Source of the DNA: Pardosa pseudoannulata
Taxonomy: Eukaryota; Arthropoda; Arachnida; Araneae; Lycosidae
Assembly (NCBI GenBank): GCA_032207245.1
Contig: CM063508.1
Coordinates: forward strand, 92,241,457 to 92,305,456
Reading direction: 5' to 3'
DNA length: 64,000 bases
The notes beneath the pieces were generated by a model. The model ran no database searches. It had not been told where the DNA came from and saw nothing but the letters and a program-made list of their open reading frames with translations. Of the stretch, positions 35,422 to 48,209 are shown piece by piece (position 1 is the first letter of the stretch; every line of letters starts with the position of its first letter). The position numbers and the translations under genes were made by a program.

Positions 35422-36626
35422 ATACATACGATATATTCTTCAAATAGTAATCTTCAAACACAATTATATTTCTTTTCGTCTATATGCTCCTTTATTGTGC
35501 ATAGTTGTTTTACAAGCAACAAACTAACAGCACAATAAATTGGTACAATACTTATAAATAAACCAATAATTCATACAATAATTGATTTTTTTATACTTTT
35601 CCCTCTACAATTTTAATCCTTATTTATATGCATTTACGATTACAATTATAATCAATATTTATAACGAAATGGATTTTATTACAAAACAGCTGCCTTAAAT
35701 AAAAGTAAAATTTCTAATGAAAATAAGTCACGTTTCTTAATTTTATATTACTTTAATAATATTAATTACTTATTTATTAGTTTTCAAGTGATAAAGTTAT
35801 ATGTAGGGTATGTTTTTATAACCTCCATGAGAAAAATTGTCTGGTCGTCAAGTAAAGTTCTAGTACAACTTTATTCATGTAAATAATTTTTTAAATGGTG
35901 CTGCATGCAACCATTCTGTAGTAAAATAAATTTAAAATGATTCTTTAAAACCAATGACTGTTTTTAGTTTTTCATTCTGAATATGATTCTATTATTTGTA
36001 TTATTAATTCAAAGATTTTGCCATTATTTTCAATTTGAATAAGGGCGTTGTAACATCAATAGCCGATATTACATTTCTTTTGTGCGAATATTCGCAGTTG
36101 TTATTTTATCTGAAAATAATCAACGACATTGATCTATTGCTATTATCACAACAGGAAACATATATTTTCTTGTTATATATTTTTCTTTCTAATCCTATTT
36201 TCTTGTTGGTGAAGTATTGTTAAAAGAGCTCTGATTTTTTTGATGAGTTTCAGTCGACAATGGTGGTAAAGGTGTTCAATGAAGGTTTTGTAAACTAGTT
36301 CAAAAATACCGGTATTTCCTTAATTTATTAATCTGACTATCAATAAAAGAGGGGGATTAAATATTTAAAGGATGGAGAAAATAACTTGTAAATGTTATAG
36401 ATTGTTGATATTAATGTTTTAATAATTTAAAATGCAGCCAGTAATGACTGATAGTTCTCTGCTGGATTTAAAGGGCTAAAGTTTTACAATAAAAAATAAT
36501 TATCTACGGTATGACACTAACTGTCACTAACTTTTTTAAACATGTATGAGCAATTTAATATAAAGATACTTTTAGAGTTGTTTGCAAATAAATGTTGATA
36601 TGAATGATTTATATTTTGTATTGTAG
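35422..36626. other. AT-rich intergenic, nothing recognised
   Basis: No supported gene or repeat. The + strand frame at 36035-36223 is hydrophobic but matches no receptor segment seen elsewhere in the window. Confidence 0.45.
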
Positions 36627-37073
36627 TTGCCATAGCTTCAAAAATCATGCGCAGTTATAGAAGTTATGCATTTAAAGGTGTAAACAGATTTATATTTCCA
36701 TCCATAAACAAACTAAAGGTCCCTCCACATTATGATACACTGCAAGCCATTACCACCATCTGGAGGGATGGCTTATCGTGGTCGATGGTAGCAGACTGTA
36801 AAATAGCCTTGGTGGAGGATGGCTTCGGAGGCGGTTTTTGTCCAAAGATCAACTAAAGTACAAAGCATCTAAAGTGCGCAGTAGACCCTATGGACGAATC
36901 TACGCTCTCTGCTCATTTAGTGGCATATCGTGTGTATGCAACCCTTGAACCATCGTTGAAGGTCATTAGCAGGAAGTGGTGAACACTTGGCCATAGTGTT
37001 GAGGCTACATATAAGTTTTCCCCATTGCTTTCAACCCACTGTTATCACTATTAATTCTAGTCCTAGTTCTGTT
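36627..37073 (+). other. GR 5' flank with a ~290-bp foreign insertion
   Basis: CATAGCTTCAAAAAT...TGCGCAGTTATAGA (about 36632-36660) matches the block that lies only ~140-160 bp upstream of the 9222 start, yet here it is over 400 bp from the receptor start. The intervening GC-richer piece (about 36674-36960, with CCACCATCTGGAGGGATGG and GGTGGAGGATGGC) has no counterpart in the paralog. It is probably a small inserted element. The frame at 36647-36856 spans the junction and is not a gene. Confidence 0.5.
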
Positions 37074-38193
37074 ATGATGAAAACTAGAATTACCTCTTTT
37101 GCGTCGGTAAATGAAGGATATACTTATAGATTCATATTCAGTCTTTTCTGTTTAACCGGAATATTCAAAGGATGTAAACGGAAATATTATGGTGAAAGTA
37201 AAGTTTTATCATATGTATGGTCGAATATTGGGAATATAATATTCAATATGACTTCTTTAATATTGTCGCTACTATTCAACATTTTATCATGCATTGAATT
37301 TGGTTTAAAAAAGAAAATTCTTACAAACCTACTGGTACACATACTGCTTGTTGCAAATCGTTTTTATTTATGTCAATATGTGAAAAGGTTTTCCAATCTG
37401 TCTAAAAAGGTGCAAGGTTTTAAGAGTTCTCTCTCAAAGGATGTTAAAACACCTTATTGGTTAACATTTGTGATTTCATTCACTCTATACGCTTATGCAA
37501 TAAATTTGTGTGTTTATTTAAAAGTTATCCTACAAACTGACCTACGATTTTATAAGTTTCGTTTCATGACTGAAAACATATATTTAAGATACATCCTCCT
37601 TTTTCTAAAATTCATAAATGAAGCCATTATTCTCCCTCTACCTGTAAATATTTTCACTTTTTACTATATTAAACTATGCTGGGACATTCAAAGTGCAATC
37701 CAAGGTTTTAGCACGTTTATTTTAAAGCAACCTATTCAGAATTATGATGCCCTTTCTGATATGTATTGTCAACTTAGCTCTACTGCAAAAATTATGAATC
37801 TCAAATTTGGGTTTCCTTTATTTTGTTCAATTTTGCACTACTCCTTACTAATATACTATGGTACATCAATGGTCATAAATGTTTCAAAGCACTATTTATT
37901 CTTAAATTTTTTTTATCACTCTTTGGACTTCGGTACTTCATCTGATAGTTGAAATGCTGTCTGCTTCATTTGTTTCTGAAGCGTTTTTATCAGTGAAGGA
38001 ACATGCAAGAAAAGTGAAAGAATGTAATGCAAAGAATAGGCGAGCATATAAGTGGTTTCTCCATGTCACAAATGAGGAAATATCTATGACAGCCTGGGGA
38101 TTCATCAACCTGAGTAGAAGTACACTACTTGGCACCTTCGGAGCAATACTGACATATTCTTTACTGTTGGATGGATTGACTGCTACCGAATAG
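37074..38193 (+). pseudogene. Gustatory-receptor-like 7TM protein, subfamily A, one frameshift
   Basis: The copy is alignable from M-M-K-T-R-I-T at 37074/37077 to the TM7 tail L-T-Y-S-L-L-L-D-G and stop at 38191-38193. It spans 1120 nt, three times 373 plus one, so a single net +1 change breaks it. The frame changes between TM5 and TM6. The most likely site is the 8-T run at 37907-37914, after which reading continues in the next frame as L-I-V-E-M-L-S-A-S-F-V-S-E-A-F. All diagnostic blocks are otherwise kept (K-L-C-W-D-I-Q, N-Y-D-A-L-S-D-M-Y-C, M-T-A-W-G-F-I-N-L). The in-frame extension to 36987 begins at TTG and has no counterpart in the paralogs. A homopolymer indel can be a sequencing error, so the gene may be functional. 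Confidence 0.85.
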
Positions 38194-38829
38194 AATTAAA
38201 TACATTTTCTTGCAACCTAACTCTTCGAGTTTTTGCATGATCTTCTTCAATTTTCATTTTGATTTTGCAGTGTAATATCTAAATAAATTTCTCTTTGTTT
38301 AAAGCATTAATGAAAACTTTGAACAAAGGACTTTCGTTTTTGCTATTAACTATTTTTGATATTCTATATTTCCTACTATTTATTAATAATATATTTTGGC
38401 ACGACAAATGTATTTGGTAACTTTGGAGATATACTGACACTAAAACACAAGAGTGATTTTTAAATATTTAGTCAATCATCGCTTTGATACCAAAAAAACT
38501 TGCCCTTAGTTGAAAATACGTCAATATTGTCTCGGATCGACATTGCCTTCCGATTTTCTCGGCGTAACAAAAGTTTTCAAGAGTAATGGGAATAATTTAA
38601 ATTTTAATTAGTCACAAAAATGTCTATTTATGTGATCGGTGTGACAAAGTGTCTCTTAAGTGCACTTTTTCATTCTGGAATCTCTTGAGTTCAGCCATTT
38701 TGATATTGAAGAACAAGCGAACTTCTAACGCAACTCGTCGAAATTCCTGGCTTTCTTTTTTAGCAGTTGGTTTGATTATAAACAATAGTACAATTGCTTA
38801 CACACCAACGTTTACAGATGGAATTAGGT
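38194..38829. other. GR 3' flank and intergenic DNA
   Basis: About 38197-38380 is the 3' flank shared with relics 1 and 2. A fragment near 38405-38440 (GGTAACTTTGGAGATATACTGAC) resembles the TM7 codons of relic 2 and may be a further tiny partial copy. The rest may be decayed left flank of the Tc1 relic. Confidence 0.45.
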
Positions 38830-39540
38830 AAGAAATTCTGGAGAGGCTATAAAAAAAACCACATTCACCAGCTTCAAGAGTGACTGCATTCAGAAGAATT
38901 CATGTTGTTTCCAAGAAGACCTTCTATTAATGTTTCGCTCATTTCTACGAAAAACAGAGTCCATTAACAAGGTGCAGAGAGAATATAGATTGGAGTATAG
39001 AGCAATGGGTAACTTCTCTTTAATGGTAAGTTCCGGTTGAGTCTAACTACTGAATCTGGCCTAAGAACCAGAGATTCGTTATCTGCCCTTCACTGGTACC
39101 GAAATATACAAATTCGGATAAGAAAGTTTAATGCTCTGGTCAGGCGTAATATTGGATGGCCATATACCTTCTATATCTTTGAAAGAGGCACGGATACTGC
39201 TTTGGGGTATGATGATAAGGTGTTGGAGCCATATTTTCGCCTTTTCATGGTCCGCAATCAGCCCTAAGTTCTTTTTAACAGACGATAATGCCAAGACATT
39301 AGAAATTTTCTGGTTGATGAATGTTTAGAAAGTGAGGATATTCATCGGATGAATCGGCCAAATAGATCACTCAGACCTCAACTCTATAAGGCATATCTGA
39401 GACTCTGTGTGGAGGGTAGTTATAATTAGCAAGCACCCTCTGAAAATCATCCAGGGTATGTAAACGGCATTTCTAACGAGTGGGATCAATTACTACAGGA
39501 ATTAATAAACTGACTTATTTCAAGATGATGAAATGATGCT
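38830..39540 (+). pseudogene. Tc1-like transposase relic (second Tc1 subfamily)
   Basis: Pieces in three frames follow the order of a Tc1 transposase: I-D-W-S-I-E-Q-W-V-T (about 38986), S-L-T-T-E-S-G, then Y-D-D-K-V-L-E-P-Y-F-R-L (about 39205-39245), F-F-L-T-D-D-N-A-K (second Asp, about 39270), and N-R-S-L...I-x-H-I-x-D-S-V-W in the last third. The region of the first catalytic Asp (normally S-D-E-S-R-F) reads N-G-K-F-R-L, so it is lost. Stops and frameshifts are frequent and no TIRs were found. It differs in wording from the 15779 element and is a separate, older insertion. Confidence 0.78.
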
Positions 39541-39829
39541 GCGAGACCTGTATGTGTAAGAATGGAGCTGACCTCCAATTAACCCATCTTTTGTTCTATT
39601 CAGCTACTGCCGTTTTCTACCTTCTAACTCCAACGATTGTTCAGCATGAAAATGCGTATGTAGTACAACTGTTAAATGGTTATTTTCTTTGCATTGCATT
39701 GTGTGCACGCATCATATTTCGTTAAGATAGGTCAAGTAGTTCTGGAGATAACTGACCAAACCTAAAATGTATCTTAGTTAGAACTTGAGGGTATTGCTCG
39801 TGTTCATTAAATATTTTCAAATTTTAATG

Positions 39830-41455
39830 ATGTTAATTAATTAATATTCTTTTATCTCGCCTTTTATAATTTAAATATATGGATTAATAAATTCCTTCTT
39901 ATTTTAATACTTTCAAATTATTCCAATTACTTCCTACAGAATTTTTAGTTTATCTCTTTTTAATTTTGCTTTCCTATATTTCAATAGTTAATTAATTTTC
40001 TTTTATCTCGCCTTTCATAATTTAAAAATATGGATTAATAACTTCCTTCTCATTTTAATACTTTCAAATTATTCCAACTATTTCCTATACAATTTTTAGT
40101 TTATCTCTTTTTAATTTTGCTTTCCTTCTTTTTAATAGTTAAACATGATAATTAATTAATTTTCTTTTATCTCGCCTTTTATAATTTAAATATATGGATT
40201 AATAACTTTCTTCTCATTTTAATACTTTCAAATTATTCCAACTATTTCCTATACAATTTTTAGTTTATCTCTTTTTAATTTTGCTTCCCTACTTTTTAAT
40301 AGTTAAACATGATAATTAATTAATTTTCTTTTATCTCTCCTTTTATAATTTAAATATATGGATTAATAACTTTCTTCTCATTTTAATACTTTCAAATTAT
40401 TCCAACTATTTCCTATACAATTTTTAGTTTATCTCTTTTTAATTTTGCTTTCCTACTTTTTAATAGTTAAACATGATAATTAATTAATTTTCTTTTATCT
40501 CGCCTTTTATAATTTAAATATATGGATTAATAACTTTCTTCTCATTTTAATACTTTCAAATTATTCCAACTATTTCCTATACAATTTTTAGTTTATCTCT
40601 TTTTAATTTTGCTTTCCTACTTTTTAATAGTTAAAAATGATAATTAATTAATTTTCTTTTATCTCGCCTTTTATAATTTAAATATATGGATTAATAACTT
40701 CCTTCTCATTTTAATACTTTCAAATTATTCCAACTATTTCCTATACAATTTTTAGTTTATCTCTTTTTAATTTTGCTTTCCTACTTTTTGATAGTTAAAC
40801 ATGATAATTAATTAATTTTCTTTTATCTCGCCTTTTATAATTTAAAAATATGGATTAATAACTTCCTTCTAATTTTAATACTTTCAAATTATTCCAACTA
40901 TTTCCTATACAATTTTTAGTTTATCTCTTTTTAATTTTGCTTTCCTACATTTTAATAGTTAAACATGATAATTAATTAATTTTCTTTTATCTCGCCTTTT
41001 ATAATTTAAATATATGGATTAATAACTTCCTTCTCATTTTAATACTTTCAAATTATTCCAACTATTTCCTATACAATTTTTAGTTTATCTCTTTTTAATT
41101 TTGCTTTCCTACTTTTTGATAGTTAAACATGATAATTAATTAATTTTCTTTTATCTCGCCTTTTATAATTTAAAAATATGGATTAATAACTTCCTTCTCA
41201 TTTTAATACTTTCAAATTATTCCAACTATTTCCTATACAATTTTTAGTTTATCTCTTTTTAATTTTGCTTTCCTACATTTTAATAGTTAAACATGATAAT
41301 TAATTAATTTTCTTTTATCTCGCCTTTTATAATTTAAAAATATGGATTAATAACTTCCTTCTTATTTTAATACTTTCAAATTATTTCAATTATTTCTTGC
41401 AGAAATTTTAGTTTAAGTCTTTTTAATTTTGCTTTCCTACATTTTAATAGTTAAT
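39830..41455. repeat. Satellite-like tandem array, 164-bp unit, ~10 copies
   Basis: The landmark TATCTCGCC recurs at 39853, 40004, 40168, 40332, 40496, 40660, 40824, 40988, 41152 and 41316: one 151-bp step, then eight exact 164-bp steps. Units contain TTAATTAATTTTCTTTTATC, a TATGGATTAATAACTT segment, CAAATTATTCCAAC and TTTTTAGTTTATCTCTTTTT. Interior copies are nearly identical, while the first and last are more diverged, as expected from unequal exchange. No coding potential. Confidence 0.96.
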
Positions 41456-41994
41456 CTTTTAAACAATTGTTTATATGGGATATGTTTTCTGGAATATGGA
41501 TTTTATAAAATTCTTGACAACTTATTTTTAAATATGCATAAAAACATTAATGGTAATAGTTAGCTAAAATAACAAAAAAGAAAAGATTTTTTTAACTGAA
41601 ACGTTTATCTCCTAACTAGTCTAAAGCGGAGAAGAAAAGTAAAATGTAAGTTTTGAACTTTAACAAACGTAAAAAATATAAAGGCCTACTATATTATTAA
41701 ACGTTTTTCTTATTAAAAATTATGTTCTCTCCAGTGTTGAATTTAACAATAATATTTGTATCGAAGTAATAATAACTATCCGTCAGATATTTCAATTTAC
41801 CTTTTGTTTCAAATATTTTTGTACATTATATTTTATTTACATTTAAAAAAAATTTTTAAAAATATACTGCTTGGGTTTCGAGTTTTCTGACAATTTTATT
41901 GCAATAAAAAATTTATTTAACAAATTAAAGTAATATTTATGTATTTTTATTTATGTGTCTACTAACTCAGTTTATTGTTAATATTATAAACTAA
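41456..41994. other. Intergenic, nothing recognised
   Basis: AT-rich DNA between the satellite and repeat family X. Confidence 0.5.
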
Positions 41995-42660
41995 CATATA
42001 CCCCGTCATATGACAGAATCAGTAAAGTTTTTAATTTTCCAGAATCGTAAAGTACCCTTTGAGGCAGGTAAAAAAATGGTTTGTTTTTTGGCTGATTATC
42101 TTGCAACCAAAAATAATCTAAAATTAAATTCAAAATATCACATATGTACTTACTCTATTATTTAAGCCAAATATAAAAGAAAATTATTTACGCTATATCT
42201 AAGTTCAGTGATAAAAAGTATGAAAATAATGCAGACAATATTTAAATAATTTAAAATAAGAAATGATTAATTGAGATGTTAAAGGAATGACGTCATAATG
42301 CTAAAAATGTTATTTTTACCTATTTATCATGTGATAAATTGATAAATTGAATAGCCTGCTCTTAACCGGGGAAAATAGGGTTTGAAATAATGGTATTAAA
42401 CTCTCGAAATGGCGGAAGAGGTAGATATCGAACGTTTTAAAAACTGCAGCATTTTTTGCAGTAATATGAAACCTATTTATACCAAGTTAGTTTAGAATCG
42501 GATCGATAGTTTAGGAGAAGATAAAATTTACTTGCAATGAATTTTGCTAACCCTAATTCATCAAGAATTCAATATGGATGCCTCATCCATTTCTGGTCCA
42601 ACCGGTTCAGAAATTCGAGAACAGACAGACAGATAACTTAGGCATTATAATATAGGGATT
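41995..42660. repeat. Interspersed repeat family X, copy 2
   Basis: Second copy of the element at 28095-28915, in the same orientation. It shares CATATGACAG/CATATGACGG at the start, TTTTTAATTTTCCAGAATCG, GTTAAAGGAATGACGTCATA, and the ACAGACAGACAGATAACTTA tail ending TATAATATAGGGA. It is shorter by internal deletions. Two copies in one window mark it as a genomic repeat. Confidence 0.72.
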
Positions 42661-43601
42661 TTTTATTCATTTAAAAATGTTAAAATCTTTTTCTTATTTT
42701 CAATATACATTTTACTTTATGTGTTTGTTTATACTGGACGAAACTTTATATATTTTGAGCTATTTATACCATTTCTAATATGTCAACTTATTAACATACG
42801 TTTTTCTGCATACTATTTAGAGTATAGCAATAATTGTGATTACACACATAAAAATTTTAATTTTTTGTCATCATTCGGTAATTTTACAGTTCATGGATCT
42901 CTGAAGATGAGAAACACTGTTGCAATATTTTTGAACGCATGTTATGGGTGCAACTGAAGTTGGTAATAATGCACATATTTTTACAGAGCAAATGCAACTT
43001 ACACAAAATAGGTACAAGGGTTTGTTTTTTCTACTACAAATAGGTGTGCAAAAGTTTAGCTTTTGTGATAATTTTGAAATAAATGAAATATAAGTAAGAT
43101 ATAGAATGATCCTAAATTATTTATTTATTAATCTAATAAGTTCGTAATTATAAATTAAAAAGAAAAAAAAATCGGTATTAATTTTGTATACGATCTACCT
43201 ATTAGTTATTAGTTATTTAGTTAGTACATAGATTTCACATAATTTGAGAAAGTGCTTATAACTAGGAATACTGCTGCTCCTTATAAAGCAGATAATCTTA
43301 GGTTTCTTACGTTATGTTTTCACGTGCTTTTAAAAGTAATCGTTCTTTATTCCACCTCCTGATATGAAAGCTATAGAATTTTATCGAATCATAGCCACCG
43401 AGGAATCAACTTTCAATTTCTTCACCAGCGTGGGTTGCTCTTATCACAAGATAGTATTCCAAGCTGTCCAAAGTGTTGTTATGACACGCGAAAAGTAACA
43501 AAGAAATATAAAAAAGGTAAGAGAATATTGTGGTAGCCATTGAAAGAGGAAATGAAAGTGTAAACAACATTTATTCAAGGAGAACTTAACAACAAAGGTA
43601 C
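42661..43601. other. Intergenic, nothing recognised
   Basis: The + strand frame at 42721-42957 is AT-rich and matches no receptor block. No repeat ends found. Confidence 0.45.
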
Positions 43602-44313
43602 TGTAACATTTTCTATGGATCCCCTAGACCGAAGTGCATAGGTGATTACTCAGACAACAGGACATTAAAATTCCGTTTATTGGGGGATCTTGGCTAAATG
43701 GATGTATTTACAAGTTATATTCAAAGGTCCACCGGAAGAAAATCCTTGGATAACAATAGCCAATGTAGACTGCTTTCGCTGCTTCTCTGATCCACAATAA
43801 GGAAAATTAGTCACGTAGACTGCTTTCTCTGTTTCTCGGGTCCGCAATAACGAAAATAAATCGTGTAGACTGCTTTCTCTGTTTCTAGAATCCGCAATAA
43901 CGACAATAAGTCGTGTAGACTGCTTCCGATGCTTCTCGAACGAGATGAAGGTGATCACTGATCAGGCAACTTGGCAGCAAAGGATAGAAACCTTCTCGCC
44001 GTAGACACTAAAGGTCTATAATCAAGACTTGGAGCACAGACCACCCCACAACAAAAGAAAATAAAGCACTCCGCTACTTACCAAGGCGTGCGTCTCTCTG
44101 CAGGGGTGGACATGTCGCTCTGCAAACGGCGGACGTTTCCGAAAAAAAGAAGCCCCGAGAGCAGCTCGCTCACCATTTTAAAGGCCCCCGAAATGACATC
44201 AGTGCAGCATGATCTCACTCATTTTCTGGGACCTTCATAGGCTGGGGAGATTAGGAGGGCTATCGATATGCCTCGATATTAATTTTTATCGGACAGCCAT
44301 GAGGGGCGTGACA
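43602..44313 (-). mobile_element. LTR-like block, minus strand
   Basis: On the minus strand a GC-richer 712-bp block runs from TGTCACGCCCCTC (from 44313) to ...AAAATGTTACA (ending 43602). It has a TTTAAAA promoter-like box near 44180 and an AATAAA at 43681-43676. It begins TG and ends CA, as LTRs do. Target duplications are not evident (GGTAC versus GCTAT) and the ends are not good inverted repeats, so the borders are provisional. A 50-bp tandem repeat lies inside. The minus-strand ORF at 43677-43958 is a translation of that repeat. Confidence 0.42.
43765..43947 (-). repeat. 50-bp tandem repeat, about 3.7 copies
   Basis: GTAGACTGCTTTCTCTGTTT recurs with its neighbours (TCCGCAATAACGAAAATAAG) at 43765, 43815, 43865 and 43915, exactly 50 bp apart. 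It lies within the LTR-like block. Confidence 0.93.
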
Positions 44314-45107
44314 GCTATTATTTTATAGTGTCACAACCCCAGACTTTATGGCTCCACTCCATTGTTACCGAGGTCACACCTACCCGAGAATAAAAACAGG
44401 GTATCAGCTGTTTTTATCGCCGGTAGCAAGTCGGACATTGTACTTCGAGGCATGCGTCTGGAATTCCACAGAACTTAGCAATAATAAGGAATAATCACGC
44501 TATTGGAATCTGCTACGATGAGGAGGCTCCGTCCGTGGGACTCACTATTGCATGAGGTTAAGGTTGACTCTGTCTCCCTGCCAAACACTTAGCAGTAAGG
44601 TTATTTATACCTAAGGGAGTGGAATTTGTATATTGTTCTTTCAAACTTCTGCCACAAATACAAAAAAATAAGATGTTCATACAGAGGATGCGAAACTTAT
44701 CAATCAATAAAAAAACCAAACTCTTTTTTTTCCATTTAAGGATCTTAGAGGTCATTGTAATAGCAACCTTTTGTTATGAGAATTTTTTAACTTATTTAGT
44801 ACTTTAGCTATGATACTTCCCAAGTGACTATTCAGAAGTGTACAGATAAAACATATGACAGTGCACCGTGGCAGAATTAGTGCCGTGACGTCTGACTAGA
44901 GATGTTCAAAGAGAGATAACACTTCGGCGGCTCAAGACAAGTAGTGGAAGTTGAGGAATCACTTCTACGAAAAAAAAACAGCCGGGGTAGCATTCTTTTT
45001 AGATATGAAAAAAGAGGGAGTAGATTTCAAGTGATTCTGATGCATAACGCATCATAAATCAAAGAAACCCTTGAAAATGAATTGAACAAACCTGGGTCTT
45101 TTGTCTA
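44314..45107. other. Intergenic, unclassified
   Basis: Partly GC-richer (44340-44600) and possibly internal sequence of the element whose LTR lies at 43602-44313. No retroviral-type domain is readable. The frames at 44558-44807 are not supported. Confidence 0.35.
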
Positions 45108-45500
45108 ATGTGTCGAAAAAATAAACTGGAAAATGTTTTTTTTATCGCTGAATGGAGAAATACATTAAAGTTATTAACAATAATACAGCAGGGAGTAAGA
45201 TCCGTTTTAACTATCATCAGTTGTGAATGGTCACCTTATAGGCGGGCTAAACCGACTGGGATACAATCACCGAACCTTAAACCACGAAAAGATCTTTTTG
45301 AATCCTGCAGATGGCATCAACACCCAAATGATTGACTCGTGCTGGCGGAATATGAAACTGAAAATTCTACGCAACATGCTTTGTAATATGCCGGAAAAGC
45401 CTCTACGTTATCTCGCCGAAGCATGGTAGAGATCAATTTGCAAAAGTCAGGACCAATTTTTTAGCACATTGAATGATATTCGTATTATATATTCTTAAAC
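45108..45500 (+). pseudogene. Merlin-type transposase C-terminal relic
   Basis: Two overlapping frames give, in order, T-I-I-Q-Q-G-V-R-S...T-I-I-S-C-E-W (frame from 45108) and L-G-Y-N-H-R-T-L-N-H-E-K-I-F-L-N-P-A-D-G (frame from 45223), then I-D-S-C-W-R-N-M-K and L-R-Y-L-A-E-A-W. This is the ISXO2/IS1595-like DDE domain of animal Merlin transposons (I-S-D-E-W...N-H-S-x-x-F-V-x-P-x-x-G-x-H-T-N-x-I-E-x-x-W). The Asp of S-D-E-W is Cys here, a frameshift lies near 45235, and a TAG follows A-E-A-W, so it is dead. The left boundary of the 6.9-kb duplication falls inside this relic. Confidence 0.72.
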
Positions 45501-46453
45501 AACCCTTTTAAATATAAATTCTGATTTTGTTTATGTAAAGTTTTATAAAAAATGAAAACATGATAAAATTTTAAATCAAATAAATTAATCCCATTTATCC
45601 TTAATATTTTAGTTTATTATCCTTTTCTCAATATAGTTTTAATTACTTGATTTTTTATTATTTCAATATAGCTTTATAGTAGAAATATCTAGGAACTCAA
45701 TAACTAACAACTAATAGGCAGGACTTATTCGACATTAGTATCAAAAACGATAACTTAGTTTTTAAACAGTTTTTTATAAACCATATTTAGTAATATAATA
45801 GCCTAAATTAAGGTTGCTGAATTTTCAATTTGAACAAACTTGAACAACAAAATGGAAAGATTTATTTGTATGATTTACAGTGGAAAAAAGGGTGTTTATT
45901 TTTACGAAAATTTCATTGCTAAACTGAATACTAAGTTATAAGCGTATTTCATTTATTTTTCACTTGTAATATAATAAAATGAAATCAATTGGAGTTTTTT
46001 AGGGTTGCTTTCGAATTAAAAAGGATTAAATTTCTAAAAGAGACAAGATAGAGGAAAGTATTATTAGAAATTATTTTTATTAATGTTTATTTAATTACGG
46101 GATGAGAATTATATTTATAGGACGTTTATTTTTTTTTCAATATAGAAAACTGAAATAAAGTCTAAGCAATCTTGATATACCCACAGAAAATCTAAGCACC
46201 TCAAGGTGTTTCTAAATTATAGCAGAAGAACTTGGAAAATAGTTTAAAACATTGTAGATTTCCCTTGTCTCTAACTTAAAATTGTTTATAATATCAAAGA
46301 AAATGATTAAGGTTTTATTTATTTTTATTTGAGAACGAAATAATCTTTTCCTAAAAAAAATATTAATTTATTTATCTGAAACCCCCAGAAAAAATCAGTA
46401 ACGTTAGAAATAAATAACTTAAAAGCTTTCAAAAATTAATCCATTAGTCCACT

Positions 46454-46528
<75 letters not shown>

Positions 46529-48209
46529 TAGATTGCCCTCTCGTCAGAAATATCGGTAAATGATTTTTATTAGGTCACCCTCTGATTATAAGCATGGGGA
46601 AATCCTCGGTAAAACTGTCTGAATCACACCACGGCGAAGATTGCCAGGCTGTTTGCAGATGGTCCTGACCAACTACTATTAAATGTCTCAAACTAATATC
46701 ACTCCGAAACCACGATGCCAGAACGCAATGTGTGGTCAATGATTGGTCAAAGATCTTTCACTGATTGAGTCATATTGTCTTTTGTTCGATTGATTGGGTA
46801 CTACAAAATAATTAAATCGTTTTCTTACAACATTTTCATAGATATTTTTCATGTACTGTAACAATAAGTTACATTCCGTTCAAAGTTTTTTTTTACTCTT
46901 GTTAGCCATCGTCAAAGATATACAAAACAGAACCGTTCTGAACTAGGAAGAAACTTCGGATTTATCTCAATCAATAGAAGTGCCCGTTGGTTTGGCGGGA
47001 TTTTGACTCCTCCTTTCTTGAGTGGACCCCTATTTTTTCTTATTCAAGGCTTAATATTCAGGGCAGTCTTATTTTTTAGACGACAAGGTTGTTACCAGAA
47101 GAAAGAAAAGGGTGAACGTTACTGGCATACGCTGCTTGCGGGATAGACATGTTTTTGAAGCGAAGCGACAAAAAGGAAAAGCGACGCCATATTTTTTGCG
47201 AGACTGACGACGAGTAGAAAGGAGTCTTCCATATCTGCAAATGATGAATTGTATTCCTTAGGCATTTAATTATATAAAATCATTTAATCAAGACATATTT
47301 GTCCATGTGTTTTTTAATGAGTTTCAATTTCTTTTTCTTAAACACTAAATCAACGTAATAATATTTTCACAGGTACCTAAAAATATGAGCAGTTGTAACG
47401 TTTTTCTACCATGAATTTGTTTCAGGATCGGCGTAAAAAATATGCTAGCTAGATAACCGCTAGATGATCGCTAGATGAGTAATAACTAATATTCAAGTTT
47501 TGTTATAAGTTTCGGACAAAATATTTCGTTGACTACGGAAAGTAACTTGATTTCTGGTTAATGTGTCTCATATCTAACAGAAACAAACAAAATAGAGAAG
47601 ACTGTTACAGAAAGATGAAGAATAATAATGAAATATGAAGATTCTTTACTTTTATGTTAATTATGAGTTTACTGCGTAGACTTAAACTACGGAACTAGTG
47701 TTACGAAGTTTAGTTTCAGTTATGATTTGATTAAAGATAATTTTGATTTCTGAATACAGATCTAAGAAACAAAAGAAAAATTAATATTATTTTCTTTAAG
47801 CAATATATATCAGTATCCTTTCCTTAAACGTTTTTAATTTAACCTAAAAATTATTAAAAGAGTTAATATAATTACTTTTATAAAACAAAAAAAACTTTAT
47901 CATGAAGAAAATGATCAAAATTGATTTTTTATTGAATAAGACATTCACGAAACTATGGAAAACTATGAATGTGCAATTAGAGAAAATGATATTTAATCAT
48001 ATTAAAACACGCCAATTTGTCAATGTTGTCTATTACAATAGAATACGAAAAAAAGTATTCGTTTTAGAACTAATTTGATAGGAAACACTTAAAGATTAGT
48101 TTTCTCATATAAAAAATTATGATTGATATGTTTTGTCAATTATGTTAATCAATATTTCATTGATGTCATTTTCCTTTAAATGTTAAAAACATTTTAATCA
48201 GTGCAAGAA
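45501..48209. other. Non-coding part of duplication copy 1
   Basis: No gene recognised; matches 52882-55494 throughout. It contains a (TA)n tract at 46455-46527 absent from copy 2 and a GC-richer patch at about 46540-47220 (CACCACGGCGAAGATTGCCA) that may be an old element present before the duplication. Confidence 0.6.
46455..46527. repeat. (TA)n microsatellite, copy-1 specific
   Basis: About 36 TA units between CCACTTAT and CTAGATTGCC. The corresponding place in copy 2 (about 53858-53880) has only a short CTTATACATATCGG. Confidence 0.95.
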
